Assembly (NCBI RefSeq): GCF_000721075.1
Contig: NZ_JOEQ01000018.1
Span: 62,001 to 126,000 of the forward strand
DNA: 64,000 nt
Direction of reading: 5' to 3'
DNA from: Streptosporangium amethystogenes
GTDB taxonomy: Bacteria > Actinomycetota > Actinomycetes > Streptosporangiales > Streptosporangiaceae
Shown here piece by piece: positions 27,515 through 37,914 of the stretch (positions within the stretch are counted from its first letter, which is position 1; every line of letters starts with the position of its first letter). A model generated the notes under the pieces. That model was not told where the DNA came from. It made no database searches and saw only the letters and a list, made by a program, of their open reading frames with translations. The translations under genes and the position numbers were made by a program.

Positions 27515-28714
27515 ATGAGCACCAAGGACTACTTGGAGAAGGACTACTACGCCGTCCTTGGTGTGCCCAAGACCGCCACGGCCGATGAGATCAAGAAGGC
27601 GTACCGGAAGCTGGCCAGGAGGTATCACCCTGACGCCAACCCCGGAAGCTCGGAGACCTCCGAGAGCACCGCCAAGTTCAAGGAGGTCTCCGAGGCCTAC
27701 GACATCCTGTCCGACACCAAGCGCCGCAAGGAGTACGACGAGGCGCGGGCGCTGTTCGGATCGGGTCTGGGCGGCTACGCGGGGGCCGGAGGGGCTCCGC
27801 GTACCGGCGCGGGCGGGTTCCCGTTCGACCTGGGAGACCTCTTCGGGGGCACCAACCAGCAGAGCGGCGCCGGGGAGCGCATCGGCGACATCTTCGGCGG
27901 CCTCTTCAACCGGGGTGGCGCGAGCCGCCCCGGCGGAACGTCGACCAGGGCACGGCGCGGCCAGGACATCGAGTCCGAGGTCTCGCTCTCCTTCTCCGAG
28001 GCGGTGGAGGGCACCACGGTCTCACTCCGCCTGACCAGTTCCTCCGCGTGCACCGCATGCGGGGGAACCGGCGCCAAGGCCGGCACCACCCCGCGGGTCT
28101 GCCCGACCTGCGAGGGCACCGGGGCGGCCAGCCGCAACCTTGGAAACTTCGCCTTCTCCGAGCCGTGCCGCGACTGCAAGGGCCGTGGCCTGCTGGTGGA
28201 CGACCCGTGCCAGGTGTGTGAGGGGAGCGGGCGGGGCAAGAGCACCCGCACGATCCAGGCCCGCATCCCGGCAGGGGTCGGCGACGGCCAGCGCATCAAG
28301 ATCAAGGCGAAGGGCGCCCCCGGGGAGAACGGCGGCCCCGCCGGTGACCTCTACGTCCAGATCCACGTCAAGCCGCACTCCGTGTTCGGCAGGACGGGTG
28401 AGAACCTGACGGTCACCGTCCCGGTCACCTTCACCGAGGCGGCGCTGGGAGCCGAGATCAAGGTGCCGATCCTCAAGGGAATGCCGGTCACGCTGCGCAT
28501 CCCCGAGGGCACCCCGAACGGCCGCACCTTCCGGGTGCGCGGCAGGGGTGTGGCACGCAAGGACGGCACCAAGGGCGACCTGCTCGCCACCATCGAGGTT
28601 CTGGTGCCACAGCACCTGGAGGACAAGGCGAGAGGGGCCCTTGAGGAGTTCCGCGACGCCACCTCGGGTGGTGACCCACGGGCTGACCTCATCGAACAGG
28701 CCAGAAGCGAGTAG
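27515..28714 (+). CDS. dnaJ: Chaperone DnaJ (Hsp40, type I)
   Basis: Co-chaperone of 399 residues that stimulates DnaK ATPase. It has an N-terminal J domain with the HPD motif ([10 protein letters not shown]), a Gly/Phe-rich linker, a zinc domain with four CxxCxGxG repeats ([32 protein letters not shown]), and C-terminal substrate-binding beta domains. Operonic with grpE. Confidence 0.99.
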   Translation: MSTKDYLEKDYYAVLGVPKTATADEIKKAYRKLARRYHPDANPGSSETSESTAKFKEVSEAYDILSDTKRRKEYDEARALFGSGLGGYAGAGGAPRTGAGGFPFDLGDLFGGTNQQSGAGERIGDIFGGLFNRGGASRPGGTSTRARRGQDIESEVSLSFSEAVEGTTVSLRLTSSSACTACGGTGAKAGTTPRVCPTCEGTGAASRNLGNFAFSEPCRDCKGRGLLVDDPCQVCEGSGRGKSTRTIQARIPAGVGDGQRIKIKAKGAPGENGGPAGDLYVQIHVKPHSVFGRTGENLTVTVPVTFTEAALGAEIKVPILKGMPVTLRIPEGTPNGRTFRVRGRGVARKDGTKGDLLATIEVLVPQHLEDKARGALEEFRDATSGGDPRADLIEQARSE

Positions 28715-28716
28715 CC

Positions 28717-29064
28717 ATGGAAGCCAACTACTTCGATCTGTCGGATGACACACCCGTCTATGTGATCTCGGTGGCCGCCCAGCTGTCAGGTCTGCACCCG
28801 CAGACCCTTCGCCAGTACGACCGTCTCGGCCTGGTCAGCCCAGGCCGTACGGCGGGACGCGGACGCCTGTACTCCACCCGCGACATCATGATGCTCCGCG
28901 AGGTCCAGCGGCTCTCCCAGGAGGAGGGCATCAACCTCGCGGGCATCAAGCGAATCCTGGTTCTCGAAACGGAGGCCCTGCGCCTGCGTGACGAGAACCA
29001 CCGTCTCCGCGCGGAGATGAACATGATCCGGGCCCTCATCCAGTACCAACTGCCCCCCGCCTGA
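28717..29064 (+). CDS. hspR: HspR, MerR-family heat-shock repressor
   Basis: A 115-residue MerR-type winged helix: YVISVAAQLSGLHPQTLRQY, then GLVSPGRTAGRGRLYSTRDI and a C-terminal coiled coil. It binds HAIR repeats with DnaK as co-repressor and so closes the loop on its own operon. It starts 2 nt after the dnaJ stop. Confidence 0.97.
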   Translation: MEANYFDLSDDTPVYVISVAAQLSGLHPQTLRQYDRLGLVSPGRTAGRGRLYSTRDIMMLREVQRLSQEEGINLAGIKRILVLETEALRLRDENHRLRAEMNMIRALIQYQLPPA

Positions 29065-29076
29065 GAACTCTCCCCA

Positions 29077-29118
29077 GTGAGGCCGCGCCGGTGACCGGAC
29101 CGAGGAGAGCGGCCTCAC
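29077..29118 (+). terminator. Hairpin between hspR and clpB
   Basis: A perfect 10-bp stem, GTGAGGCCGC (29077-29086) paired with GCGGCCTCAC (29109-29118), encloses a 22-nt loop that itself contains CCGGTGACCGG. There is no T-run, so it may be a partial terminator, attenuator or mRNA-stability hairpin that lowers clpB relative to dnaK. Confidence 0.5.
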
Positions 29119-29170
29119 CGCGGCGCGCGGCGTCGCCGGCAGCACCTCCTGAACCACACGAGGGAAGTCA

Positions 29171-31753
29171 ATGGACTACAAGCTCACCCAGAAGAGTCAG
29201 GCGGCGGTCTCCTCCGCCATCCGACGGGCAGCCGCGGAAGGTAACCCCGAGGTCGCCCCGGCCCATCTGTTCACCTCACTGCTCGCCCAGACCGGCGGCA
29301 CCGCGGTGCCCCTGCTCGAAGCGGTGGGCGCCGACTGGAAGCAGTTGCGGATCGAGGCCGAGAAGCAGCTCGCGGCCCTGCCGAAGGCACAGGGCGCAAC
29401 GGTCAGCGCCCCGTCGAGCTCCCGGCAACTGCTCACCGTGATGAACACGGCGGCCCAGCGGGCCCGCGGCCTTGAGGACGACTACGTCTCGACCGAGCAC
29501 CTGCTGGTCGGTCTCGCCACGGACGGCGGCCCCATCGCCGAACTGCTCAAATCGCGCGGCGCGAGCCCGAACGCGCTGCTCGACGCCTTCGAGAAGGTAC
29601 GCGGGCACGCCAGGGTGACCAGCGAGACGCCCGAGGACACCTACCAGGCGCTGGAGAAGTACGGGATCGACCTGACCGAGCGGGCCCGGGCCGGCAAGCT
29701 CGATCCGGTGATCGGCCGCGACTCGGAGATCCGGCGCGTCGTCCAGGTACTCAGCCGCCGTACCAAGAACAACCCGGTGCTCATCGGCGAGCCCGGCGTC
29801 GGAAAGACCGCCGTGGTGGAGGGGCTGGCCCAGCGGATCGTCGCGGGTGACGTGCCCTCCAGCCTGCGCGACAAGCGCCTGATCGCGCTCGACCTGGGCG
29901 CGATGGTCGCCGGCGCCAAGTACCGCGGCGAGTTCGAGGAACGTCTCAAGGCGGTGCTCGGAGAGATCAAGGAGAGTGACGGCCAGGTCGTCACCTTCAT
30001 CGACGAGCTGCACACCATGGTCGGCGCGGGCGCCGGCGAGGGCGCGATGGACGCGGGCAACATGCTCAAGCCCATGCTGGCCCGCGGCGAGCTGAGGATG
30101 ATCGGCGCCACCACACTGGACGAGTACCGCGAGCGCATCGAGAAGGACCCCGCGCTGGAGCGGCGGTTCCAGCAGGTCTACGTGGGCGAGCCCACCGTCG
30201 AGGACACGATCGCCATCCTGCGCGGCCTCAAGGGGCGCTACGAGGCACACCACCAGGTCCAGATCGCCGACGGCGCACTCGTGGCCGCCGCCGCCCTCTC
30301 CGACCGCTACATCACCTCCCGCTTCCTGCCCGACAAGGCGATCGACCTCGTCGACGAGGCCGCCTCCCGGCTCCGCATGGAGATCGACTCCCGTCCCGTC
30401 GAGATCGACCAGCTCCAGCGGAACGTGGACCGGATGAAGATGGAGGAGCTGGCGCTCGCCAAGGAGACCGACGAGAGCAGTCTGCAGCGGCTGGAGCGGC
30501 TCCGCGGGGAACTCGCCGACCGCCAGGAGGAGCTCAACGCCCTGGTCGGCCGGTGGGAACAGGAGAAGGCCGGGCTCAACCGGGTCGGTGACCTGAAGAA
30601 GCAGATCGACGAGGTGCGGAGCGCCGCCGAGCGCGCGCAGCGCGACGGCGACTTCGAGGCCGCCTCGCGGCTGATGTACGCCGAGGTGCCCAGCCTGGAG
30701 GCCAAGCTCGCCGAGGCCAGCAAGACCGCCCAGCCCGAGAACCCGATGGTCAAGGAGGAGGTCGGCGCCGACGACATCGCCCAGGTCATCTCCTCGTGGA
30801 CCGGCATCCCCGCGGGCCGGCTGCTCGAAGGCGAGACCAGCAAGCTGCTCCGCATGGAGGAGGAACTCGGCAGGCGGCTGATCGGCCAGCGGCAGGCGGT
30901 CGAAGCGGTCTCCGACGCCGTACGGCGAGCGCGGGCCGGCATCTCCGACCCGGACCGGCCGACCGGCAGTTTCCTGTTCCTCGGCCCGACGGGCGTCGGC
31001 AAGACGGAGCTGGCCAAGGCACTGGCGGACTTCCTGTTCGACGACGAGCGGGCGATGGTCCGCATCGACATGAGCGAGTACGGCGAGAAGCACAGCGTCT
31101 CGCGGCTGGTGGGCGCCCCACCCGGTTACGTGGGCTACGAGGAGGGCGGCCAGCTCACCGAGGCCGTGCGGCGCAGGCCGTACACCGTGGTGCTGCTGGA
31201 CGAGGTCGAGAAGGCCCACCCCGAGGTCTTCGACATCCTGCTCCAGGTGCTCGACGACGGGCGGCTCACCGACGGCCAGGGCCGGACCGTCGACTTCCGC
31301 AACGTGATCCTGATCCTCACCTCCAACATCGGCTCGCAGTTCCTGGTGGACCCGGGCATGGCGAAGGAGGCTCAGCGGACCGCCGTGATGGCCGCGGTCA
31401 GGAGCTCGTTCAAACCCGAGTTCCTCAACCGGCTCGACGACGTGATCCAGTTCGACGCGCTCGGCACCGAGGAGCTCTCCCGGATCGTGGACCTGCAGGT
31501 GACCCACCTGGCCAGGCGCCTGGCGGACCGGCGGCTCACGCTGACGGTGACCCCGGCGGCACGCGACTGGCTGGCACTGACGGGCTACGACCCGCTGTAC
31601 GGCGCGCGCCCGCTCCGCCGCCTCGTCCAGTCCGCGATCGGCGACAAGCTGGCCAAGGAGGTGCTCTCCGGCGAGGTCCAGGACGGCGACGAGGTGCTGG
31701 TCGACCTCGACGAGGCGAGCGACTCCCTGAACATCGGCCCGGTAAGGGCTTGA
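29171..31753 (+). CDS. clpB: ATP-dependent disaggregase ClpB
   Basis: Hsp100 disaggregase of 860 residues that works with DnaK. It has the Clp_N repeat (AAPAHLF-like [14 protein letters not shown]), a first AAA+ domain with Walker A GEPGVGKT, the coiled-coil middle domain (about residues 400-520), and a second AAA+ domain with [19 protein letters not shown] and [20 protein letters not shown]. It lies 106 nt downstream of hspR in the same direction with no separate HAIR seen, so it is probably read from the dnaK promoter. Confidence 0.98.
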   Translation: MDYKLTQKSQAAVSSAIRRAAAEGNPEVAPAHLFTSLLAQTGGTAVPLLEAVGADWKQLRIEAEKQLAALPKAQGATVSAPSSSRQLLTVMNTAAQRARGLEDDYVSTEHLLVGLATDGGPIAELLKSRGASPNALLDAFEKVRGHARVTSETPEDTYQALEKYGIDLTERARAGKLDPVIGRDSEIRRVVQVLSRRTKNNPVLIGEPGVGKTAVVEGLAQRIVAGDVPSSLRDKRLIALDLGAMVAGAKYRGEFEERLKAVLGEIKESDGQVVTFIDELHTMVGAGAGEGAMDAGNMLKPMLARGELRMIGATTLDEYRERIEKDPALERRFQQVYVGEPTVEDTIAILRGLKGRYEAHHQVQIADGALVAAAALSDRYITSRFLPDKAIDLVDEAASRLRMEIDSRPVEIDQLQRNVDRMKMEELALAKETDESSLQRLERLRGELADRQEELNALVGRWEQEKAGLNRVGDLKKQIDEVRSAAERAQRDGDFEAASRLMYAEVPSLEAKLAEASKTAQPENPMVKEEVGADDIAQVISSWTGIPAGRLLEGETSKLLRMEEELGRRLIGQRQAVEAVSDAVRRARAGISDPDRPTGSFLFLGPTGVGKTELAKALADFLFDDERAMVRIDMSEYGEKHSVSRLVGAPPGYVGYEEGGQLTEAVRRRPYTVVLLDEVEKAHPEVFDILLQVLDDGRLTDGQGRTVDFRNVILILTSNIGSQFLVDPGMAKEAQRTAVMAAVRSSFKPEFLNRLDDVIQFDALGTEELSRIVDLQVTHLARRLADRRLTLTVTPAARDWLALTGYDPLYGARPLRRLVQSAIGDKLAKEVLSGEVQDGDEVLVDLDEASDSLNIGPVRA

Positions 31754-31873
31754 CCATCACCGGACGGGCCCCGGTAATGGCTCGACCACCATTGGGTTAA
31801 GCGCGCCCCTGGGCAAGACCCCCCTGTTACGTTCGACAGTCATCGGATTACCGAACGCAACAGGGGGATGCGC

Positions 31874-32743
31874 ATGTCGAACTCATCACGGAACATCAGG
31901 GGAATCCTCGCGGTGGCGCTGCTCACCGCCGGCGCCGGCTGGACCATGGTCTCTCCGGCCTCGGCGGAGGTCGCGCCCTGCCAGGAGCACGAGACGGTGG
32001 GGGCGCCGCAGGCACCCGGGGCCATGGCGACCGCCTGCGAGGGGGCCGGCGACGTCGGAACACCGGCGGTCGCGGACGGTTCCGGGGCATCGGTGACCGC
32101 GAACACCGGTGAGATGCCGGCGACCGCGAACACCGGCGAGACGTCGGTCGCGACGAACGGCGCCGGGGCATCGGTGTCCGCCGGCACCGGCGAGATGCCG
32201 GTGACCGCGGACCGGCTCGCACACGCCACCAACCTGCCGGATCTCTCCCAGGCCTCAGCCCTGGTCAGCTTCGCCGATGCCGGAGGCGTCGCCGCGGGCA
32301 GCGGCTTCCACGCGCTGCCCTTCGGGCTGTCGAGCCTTCCCGGCCACGAGTGGACGAACTCCTGGGTGAGCGTCGTGGCCGACGCGCCGGATCTGCCCGG
32401 CCTGCCGGGCGCGCCGGGTGCTCCCAGCGACGGCATCAGCTGGCTGCGAGCCCCGGTGCCCCCGGCGCCCGAGCGACCCGCCGCCGCGGCGGTCACGCCG
32501 GACGACGACACGGCACCGCTGCCCCAGCCGGCCCAGGCGGACGCCGTCACCGAGGACCTGCCATCGGCCGAAACGCCGGTGGTGGAGCCTCCGGCCGCCG
32601 CACGCCCGGAGGCCCCCGCGGCACCGGAGACTGCCACGGTGCCGGACACCGCCGCGGGCGAGGCCGCCACGACGGAGGGCAGCGCGGAGCCTTCCGTCCT
32701 CCCGGCGTTGGAGAGGACGATCCCGGGCCTCAATGTGGGGTAA
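31874..32743 (+). CDS. Secreted Ala/Pro/Thr-rich protein of unknown function
   Basis: A 289-residue protein with a signal peptide (RGILAVALLTAGAGWTMVSP, cut after ASA). The mature part is low complexity: TANTGEM/TSVAT-type repeats near residues 75-115, a middle segment with GFHALPFGLSSLPGHEW and PGLPGAPGAP, then a long Pro/Ala/Glu-rich C-terminus. Two Cys occur early (APCQEHE, TACEGAG). The ATG at 31874 has GGGGG 6 nt before it; an ATG 6 nt upstream is also in frame. No family was recognised. It may be a cell-wall or surface protein. Confidence 0.6.
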   Translation: MSNSSRNIRGILAVALLTAGAGWTMVSPASAEVAPCQEHETVGAPQAPGAMATACEGAGDVGTPAVADGSGASVTANTGEMPATANTGETSVATNGAGASVSAGTGEMPVTADRLAHATNLPDLSQASALVSFADAGGVAAGSGFHALPFGLSSLPGHEWTNSWVSVVADAPDLPGLPGAPGAPSDGISWLRAPVPPAPERPAAAAVTPDDDTAPLPQPAQADAVTEDLPSAETPVVEPPAAARPEAPAAPETATVPDTAAGEAATTEGSAEPSVLPALERTIPGLNVG

Positions 32744-32770
32744 CCACCGAATCGCGAACCACCATGGAAG

Positions 32771-32802
32771 AAGGGTCGTGCCCCAACGGGCACGGCCCTT
32801 TC
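32771..32802. terminator. Bidirectional terminator hairpin
   Basis: AAGGGTCGTGCCC (32771-32783) pairs with GGGCACGGCCCTT (32788-32800) across a 4-5 nt loop, with A-rich and T-rich flanks. It lies between the convergent secreted-protein and TPR genes and would stop transcription from both sides. Confidence 0.82.
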
Positions 32803-32824
32803 CTGGTTTCAGAGCAGGCCGCCG

Positions 32825-33364
32825 TCAGCAGGAGGCGTCAAGGAGGGCGTCGAGCTCGTCTTCGGGGAGTCCAAGGTCGACGCGGATCCGGTAGCGGGTT
32901 CTGAGCAGGGCGATGTGCTCACCGCCGCCCTCCACCGCCCGGTGCGCCCCCTCGGTGGCCCACCGATGGGCCTCCCCGAGGTCTCCGTAGGCGACGAGCG
33001 TCTCGGCGACCGTGAGAGCGGTGGCCGCGGTGACCGCGCCGACGGCCTGAATCCCCGCGATCACCTCTCTCGCCTCGTCCGGCCGTTCGAGCTCGAAAAG
33101 AGTGTCGGCGATCCCGGCCCGGGGATCGACGCTCACCTCGCCCCCGTCGTCCACCGCCCGCTGGAAGCAGTCGAGGGCCCGAGCGGGCTGTCCTGCCTGC
33201 CGCCACTCCTCGGCGGCGAGCACGAGGATCGCCGCCCGCGACATGTCGCCGGACGCGTACGCCTCGACCAGGGCCTCGAGTCGCCGAGCCAGGGCCTCGT
33301 GATCGTCGGCCAGAAGTGCCTGCTCAAGCAATCGATCAAGTTGCTCACGTGTCACATGCGCCAC
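32825..33364 (-). CDS. Tetratricopeptide-repeat protein
   Basis: A 179-residue, entirely helical protein with about four TPR-like pairs, for example AAEEWRQAGQPARALDCFQRAV and ALTVAETLVAYGDLGEAHRW. Such proteins scaffold partners; none is evident here. The start is GTG at 33364, and no good ribosome site is visible, so translation may be leaderless. It is divergent from the coiled-coil membrane protein gene at 33528. Confidence 0.7.
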   Translation of the reverse strand: MAHVTREQLDRLLEQALLADDHEALARRLEALVEAYASGDMSRAAILVLAAEEWRQAGQPARALDCFQRAVDDGGEVSVDPRAGIADTLFELERPDEAREVIAGIQAVGAVTAATALTVAETLVAYGDLGEAHRWATEGAHRAVEGGGEHIALLRTRYRIRVDLGLPEDELDALLDASC

Positions 33365-33527
33365 ATCGCGAGAGTACCGAGCGACGCTCGACCGTGTACG
33401 GCCAACGGCAGGTATTGGCCATATGACCTTGAGTAAACGAACGACTACGGTACGCGTGTTTCTCCAGCAAAACGGGCATATGAGCGACGACTCCTGCTAG
33501 GGGAGCACATCATTGGGAGGAGCTGCG

Positions 33528-34229
33528 ATGGGCATGTCCAGGCAGACGGCCTTCACCCTGATGCTTCTCCTGGCCTTCTCTGTGATCGTTCCGGGATCCG
33601 CCGGATATCTGTCGGTCAAGATGGAGGCGATCGATCAGGCTCACCAGGATCTGCTCACCCTGGAGAGCAGGCTCCGTCACGAGAAGCTCGCCGCCCGGAT
33701 CAAGAGGATGGAGCGGGTCAATCGGGCACGACATCTCCAACCGGTCACCCCCTCCGGCCGCGAGGCCTCCGAGCCCGTCCGGAGCTCCCGCGTCGAGTCG
33801 GGGACGCCGCCGCCCGGACCTGGCACGGTCGTAGCGGTGCCGATCCGGCCGGGTGCGGAGTGGCCACGCGAGAGACGGCCGCGCGCGCAACGGCAGAGCA
33901 CCCAGAGACCGGGAACAGCCTGGCAGAACCCGCAGGGGCTGGAAGCGCAGGGGCCGCCGGAAGCACAGGGACCGACGGCGCAGAGGCATGTGGAGACCGG
34001 GACGGCCGGGACTGCCGAGGCGGCCGGCGGGACCTTCACGCAGGAGCGGTGGTCCCAGCTCGAACGCCGGGGCAGGGTCCGGCAGTATCGGGAACGGCTC
34101 GCCGACGCGGGACCCGTGTTCACCACGCCGGACCCGATCGGCGGCGAGAACCCGGGTGAGGGCACCGGCGAGTCTCTCGAAGAGAACCTTCTCCCCCAGC
34201 TCTCTCAGACCGAGACCCGGGCGAACTGA
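33528..34229 (+). CDS. Membrane-anchored or secreted coiled-coil protein of unknown function
   Basis: A 233-residue protein. The N-terminus has one hydrophobic segment (TAFTLMLLLAFSVIVPGSAG), then a charged coiled coil of about 45 residues, then a Pro/Gln/Arg-rich disordered region with QGPPEAQGPTAQ, and a polar C-terminus. GGGAGGAG lies before the ATG. Its last 25 nt overlap the end of the convergent TetR gene. No family was recognised. Confidence 0.6.
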   Translation: MGMSRQTAFTLMLLLAFSVIVPGSAGYLSVKMEAIDQAHQDLLTLESRLRHEKLAARIKRMERVNRARHLQPVTPSGREASEPVRSSRVESGTPPPGPGTVVAVPIRPGAEWPRERRPRAQRQSTQRPGTAWQNPQGLEAQGPPEAQGPTAQRHVETGTAGTAEAAGGTFTQERWSQLERRGRVRQYRERLADAGPVFTTPDPIGGENPGEGTGESLEENLLPQLSQTETRAN

Positions 34230-34852
34230 CGGTTCAGATAGCCACGGATCAGACGCTTGGCCTCGGCCACGATCTCCGGGGCGCCGTTCGGATCACGGCG
34301 GAACGCCAGCTTGAGCACCGCGTCTCCGGCCTCCACCGCGACCAGGATGGCCAGGTCGAACTCCTCGCTGTCGGCCAGGCCGTACTCCTGCAGGAGGAGG
34401 CCGCGCAGCCGTCCGGCGATCACCGTGTTGTTCTCGGAGCCGGCGTCGAGCAGGTTGAGGTCGACCACGTCGCCGAAGTGCAGGGACCGGAAACCCGGCA
34501 CGCTCCTGTGCATCTCCACGTACTCATCGATGATCGCGTCGACCGCGTCCCACCAGCCCGCGTAGTCCTCCGACAGGAAGCGTCTCCCGATCCGGGAGAC
34601 GAACCCTTCGATGTGGCGCCGGGTCACCGCCTGGGCGATGGCCCGCTTGTCGGGAAAGAACTGGTAGACCGAGCCGATCGCGACCCCCGCGCGCTCGGCG
34701 ATCCGTGTGGTGGAAAGCGCGTCGTAGCCGATCTCGTCCAGCAGGTCGGCGCACGCGTCGAGCATTCGCTCCACGCGCCGTGCGCTCCGTCGCTGGGTGG
34801 GCTGACGCCGCAGCGGGGCTTCGCAGGGCTCCTCGGCAGGCACGGTGGACAC
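34205..34852 (-). CDS. TetR-family transcriptional regulator
   Basis: A 215-residue regulator. The N-terminal HTH reads RMLDACADLLDEIGYDALST then RIAERAGVAIGSVYQFFPDK, a canonical TetR DNA-binding domain. The C-terminal ligand domain has long helices. The GTG at 34852 is chosen because it falls just after the end of the EphD-like gene, while the more distal ATG would lie inside that gene. It follows the hydrolase-SDR gene by 31 nt and probably controls it. The ligand is unknown. Confidence 0.88.
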   Translation of the reverse strand: MSTVPAEEPCEAPLRRQPTQRRSARRVERMLDACADLLDEIGYDALSTTRIAERAGVAIGSVYQFFPDKRAIAQAVTRRHIEGFVSRIGRRFLSEDYAGWWDAVDAIIDEYVEMHRSVPGFRSLHFGDVVDLNLLDAGSENNTVIAGRLRGLLLQEYGLADSEEFDLAILVAVEAGDAVLKLAFRRDPNGAPEIVAEAKRLIRGYLNRQFARVSV

Positions 34853-34883
34853 CCCACCATCTTGCCCGCCTGACGCCGTCAGG

Positions 34884-36602
34884 TCATTGCTTATTCGCCA
34901 ATCGCGAGATTTCGCCGCCACCGGCCAGCCGTGCCAGCCGACGTACGGCCGCCGGGGAGATCCGCGAGAGCGCGTAACCGATTTTGCCCTCCGCGTTCAC
35001 GGCGACGACGGGCAGGTCACGGTGGACCGCGCGCAGGATGTGCGCGGCCACCCGCTCGGGCGGGTACCCGCGCGCGGCCAGTGCCCTCCCCGCGGGCCTG
35101 CCGGTGCCCTCGGCGAGCTCGCCGACGTACGTGGCGTTCCGCGCGATCGCGGTGGAGACGAACCCGGGACAGATCGCGGTGACCCCGATCCCCTGCCCGG
35201 CGAGCTCCGCACGCAGGCAGTCGCTGAGCATCTTCACCGCCGCCTTTGACGTCGAGTACGCGGGCAGCAGCCGGCTGGGCAGGAAGGCGGCGAGCGAGGC
35301 CACGTTCACGATGTGACCGCCCTGGCCGCGCTCGGCCATCTGGGCGGCGAACAGGCGGCAGCCGTGGATGACGCCCCACAGGTTCACGTCCAGGGTCCGC
35401 CGCCAGTCGTCGACCGAGTGGTCGAGGAACGGACCGGCCACTGCGATTCCCGCGTTGTTGACCACGATGTCGGGCACGCCGTACCGGTCTCTGACCGTCC
35501 GCGCGAACTCCTCCATCCCGGTGGCGTCCGCGACGTCCACCTGCCGGGCGTGCGCCGTGCCCCCACCCGCGACGATGCCCTGCGCGGTGCGGCGGGCCGC
35601 GCCGAGATCGATGTCCGCGCAGATCACCTCGGCGCCGTGCGCGGCGAAGGCGCGGGCCGTGGCCCGTCCGATCCCGCTGCCCGCGCCGGTGACCACCACC
35701 AGCCGGTCGTCGTAGGGCCCGCGCCTGCCGGGCCGGTCCCCGCGCAGTTCCCTGGAGGGCGGTGCCCCCTCGATGTGCTCGGCGAACTCGGCGATCATGC
35801 GGGCGATCACCCGGGGATGGCTGCGCTGCGCCCAGTGGCCCGCGGGGACGCGACGGTGCCACAGCCTTGGTACCCACAGGCGTGTCGAGGCGAGCAGCGC
35901 GGAGGAGACGAACGGGTCCCTCGTGGTCTCGATGAGCTGGACGGGTGTCCGGGAGACGGGCTCGGCGGGCGTCCCGCGACGGGTCAGCATGTTGGCCCGG
36001 TAGAGGCCGAGGCCGTTCAGGCCGTCCCTGACGAGCGTGTCCGCGGGGTGCCCCGGGCGCCCTGCCGCCCGTACGGACCGTCTCATCACGCGCGGCAGCA
36101 CGGCGCGCAGGACGAGTTCGGGAATGACGGGGATCTGGAAGGCGCCGATGTACCAGGAGCGCAGGAGCTGCCCGGCGACCTCGTGCGGACGGCCGTGCCG
36201 TACGAAGTGGGCGGCCTGGTCCAGATGCGGACCTCCGACGGAGGTGAAGGAGAGGATCCGCTCCTCGATTCCCGGCCTGCCGATCAGCTTCCAGCCCTGG
36301 ATGGAGCCCCAGTCGTGCCCGACGAGGTGCACTTTCGGCTTGCCCACCGCGTCCAGGACCGCGGTCATGTCGGCGGCCAGGTGGTCGTAGTCGTAGCCCT
36401 CGGTGGCACGCGGGGCGCCGGAGAGTCCGGCACCGCGGACGTCGTAGCGGACCACGTGGAAGCGGTCCTCCAGCAGCGAGGCGACCTCGTCCCAGACCCG
36501 GTGGGTGTCCGGGTAGCCGTGGACCAGCAGGAGCGTGGGGGCGGCGGGGTCACCCTGCTCGAACAGTGCCAGCCGTACGTCGCCGGACTCGACCCACCGC
36601 AC
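34884..36602 (-). CDS. EphD-like alpha/beta hydrolase fused to short-chain dehydrogenase
   Basis: A 572-residue two-domain enzyme. Residues about 1-280 are an epoxide-hydrolase-type alpha/beta fold: LLLVHGYPDTHRVWDEVAS, with the nucleophile Asp in LVGHDWGSIQGW and a late His in PAGHWAQRSHP. Residues about 300-560 are a classical SDR: VVVTGAGSGIGRATARAFAA, NNAGIA, and catalytic YSTSK in LLPAYSTSKAAVKM. This matches the architecture of mycobacterial EphD. The start is GTG at 36602 with AGGAGG 6 nt upstream. It could hydrolyse a lipid epoxide and then oxidise the resulting alcohol. Co-directional with the TetR gene. Confidence 0.87.
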   Translation of the reverse strand: MRWVESGDVRLALFEQGDPAAPTLLLVHGYPDTHRVWDEVASLLEDRFHVVRYDVRGAGLSGAPRATEGYDYDHLAADMTAVLDAVGKPKVHLVGHDWGSIQGWKLIGRPGIEERILSFTSVGGPHLDQAAHFVRHGRPHEVAGQLLRSWYIGAFQIPVIPELVLRAVLPRVMRRSVRAAGRPGHPADTLVRDGLNGLGLYRANMLTRRGTPAEPVSRTPVQLIETTRDPFVSSALLASTRLWVPRLWHRRVPAGHWAQRSHPRVIARMIAEFAEHIEGAPPSRELRGDRPGRRGPYDDRLVVVTGAGSGIGRATARAFAAHGAEVICADIDLGAARRTAQGIVAGGGTAHARQVDVADATGMEEFARTVRDRYGVPDIVVNNAGIAVAGPFLDHSVDDWRRTLDVNLWGVIHGCRLFAAQMAERGQGGHIVNVASLAAFLPSRLLPAYSTSKAAVKMLSDCLRAELAGQGIGVTAICPGFVSTAIARNATYVGELAEGTGRPAGRALAARGYPPERVAAHILRAVHRDLPVVAVNAEGKIGYALSRISPAAVRRLARLAGGGEISRLANKQ

Positions 36603-36715
36603 CGCGACCTCCTGTTGGACCGATTGTCCAAGACAGTAGTCGAACAGAGGCCGGCCGCGCACACCCCTGAATGATCTTCGAAGGCGGCGCGGGGAGGACG
36701 GGGCCGGCCCGCCGG

Positions 36716-37825
36716 TCAGCCGGACTGACCGGGTCTGGCGGCCAGTCCGGTGCAGTCGCGCAGCGCCTTCCAGTTCGCGATGGCCTGCTGCCTGCCGAGC
36801 CCGGTGATCGGGACCGGCACTCCGCCCTGGATGCTGGCCGGGGTCCACTGGTCCTTGAGCACCCTGCGACCGTTGATCGTCAGGGTGAGCACGCCGGTCC
36901 TGCCGGTCTCCGGGCCCCAGTTGTAGAAGACGAAGTTACCCATGCCGTAGTTGACGTAGCTGTTCTTCAGGTAGCCGCCGCCGAGCAGGATGTGCGCGTG
37001 GCCGCCCACGATGACATCCGCCCCGGCCGCGACCAGCTTGGGCGCCAGGCTCCGCTGCGCCTCGTTGGGGCACTTCTGCAGTTCGGTGCCCCAGTGCAGG
37101 TGGACGATCACGGTGTCGGAGTTCCTGCGGGCCCTGCGCACCTCCTGGATCAACCGCGCCTCGTTCTTGGCCGAGGCGAGGCCGGCCTTGTCGCCGGAGG
37201 CGGTCCAGGCCCCGACGAACTCCGCGTCCAGCACCTGGGTGGCGCCGATGATGGCGACCCGGTTGCCGTTCACGGTGGTCCGCCACGGCTTGTAGGCCTC
37301 GGCCTCGTTCCGGCCCACGCCCACAACCGGGAATTTGGCGCGTTTTATGGCGGCGAGGGAGTCGGTCAACCCGCTCTGCATGTAGTCCATGCCGTGGTTG
37401 TTCGCCAGGGACGCCACGTCCACCCCGGACGCCTTCAGCGCGGTCAGCGCGGCCGCCGGAGCACGGAAGGTGTACTGCTTGCCCGGTGCGGGGGTGCCAC
37501 CGGTGGTGATCGCGGTCTCCAGGTTGACCATCGCCAGGTCGGAGCGGCTGAGCACCTTGGCGATCGGGCCGAGCGCGGTCTTCGGGTCGGAGTTCAGCCG
37601 GGTCCGCAACACGCCCTCGAAGTGCACGTCGCCACCGAAGGAGATGGTGTACGGCTTGCGTTCGGGGGTAGGGGTGGGCTCCGTCTGGGGGGTCGGCTCC
37701 TTCTCGGCGTCGGCGAACGCGCCGGGGGTGGCCGGCTCGGCCGTGGAGCAGGCCGCGAGGAGCACGGCCGAGGCGGTGATCGTGGCGGCCAGGGCAAGTC
37801 GTCGGGCGGTGCTGTACGTGTCCAT
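36716..37825 (-). CDS. CapA-family lipoprotein (poly-gamma-glutamate synthesis-like metallophosphatase fold)
   Basis: A 369-residue exported lipoprotein: signal ALAATITASAVLLAACSTAE with lipobox LLAAC. The PGA_cap domain begins ISFGGDVHFEGVL, and continues DLAMVNLETAITTGGTPAP, SLANNHGMDYMQSGL, VIVHLHWGTELQKCPNEAQ and DVIVGGHAHILLGGGYL, the metal-binding His/Asp set of this calcineurin-like fold. In Bacillus CapA acts in poly-gamma-glutamate capsule; the actinobacterial role is unclear. ATG at 37825 is the start by signal-peptide position. Confidence 0.88.
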   Translation of the reverse strand: MDTYSTARRLALAATITASAVLLAACSTAEPATPGAFADAEKEPTPQTEPTPTPERKPYTISFGGDVHFEGVLRTRLNSDPKTALGPIAKVLSRSDLAMVNLETAITTGGTPAPGKQYTFRAPAAALTALKASGVDVASLANNHGMDYMQSGLTDSLAAIKRAKFPVVGVGRNEAEAYKPWRTTVNGNRVAIIGATQVLDAEFVGAWTASGDKAGLASAKNEARLIQEVRRARRNSDTVIVHLHWGTELQKCPNEAQRSLAPKLVAAGADVIVGGHAHILLGGGYLKNSYVNYGMGNFVFYNWGPETGRTGVLTLTINGRRVLKDQWTPASIQGGVPVPITGLGRQQAIANWKALRDCTGLAARPGQSG

Positions 37826-37914
37826 CGGTATCCGAGGATGCCATCTCGCCCGCGCCGTGTGGCACAACTCGCCCTACGAGATTCGACTCCTCAAAACCTG
37901 ACTAAGTAGCTTAT

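Noticed and set aside
29276..31507. 743-codon frame antisense to clpB
   Set aside because: Same reason as for dnaK; the Asp/His/Leu-rich translation mirrors sense codons.
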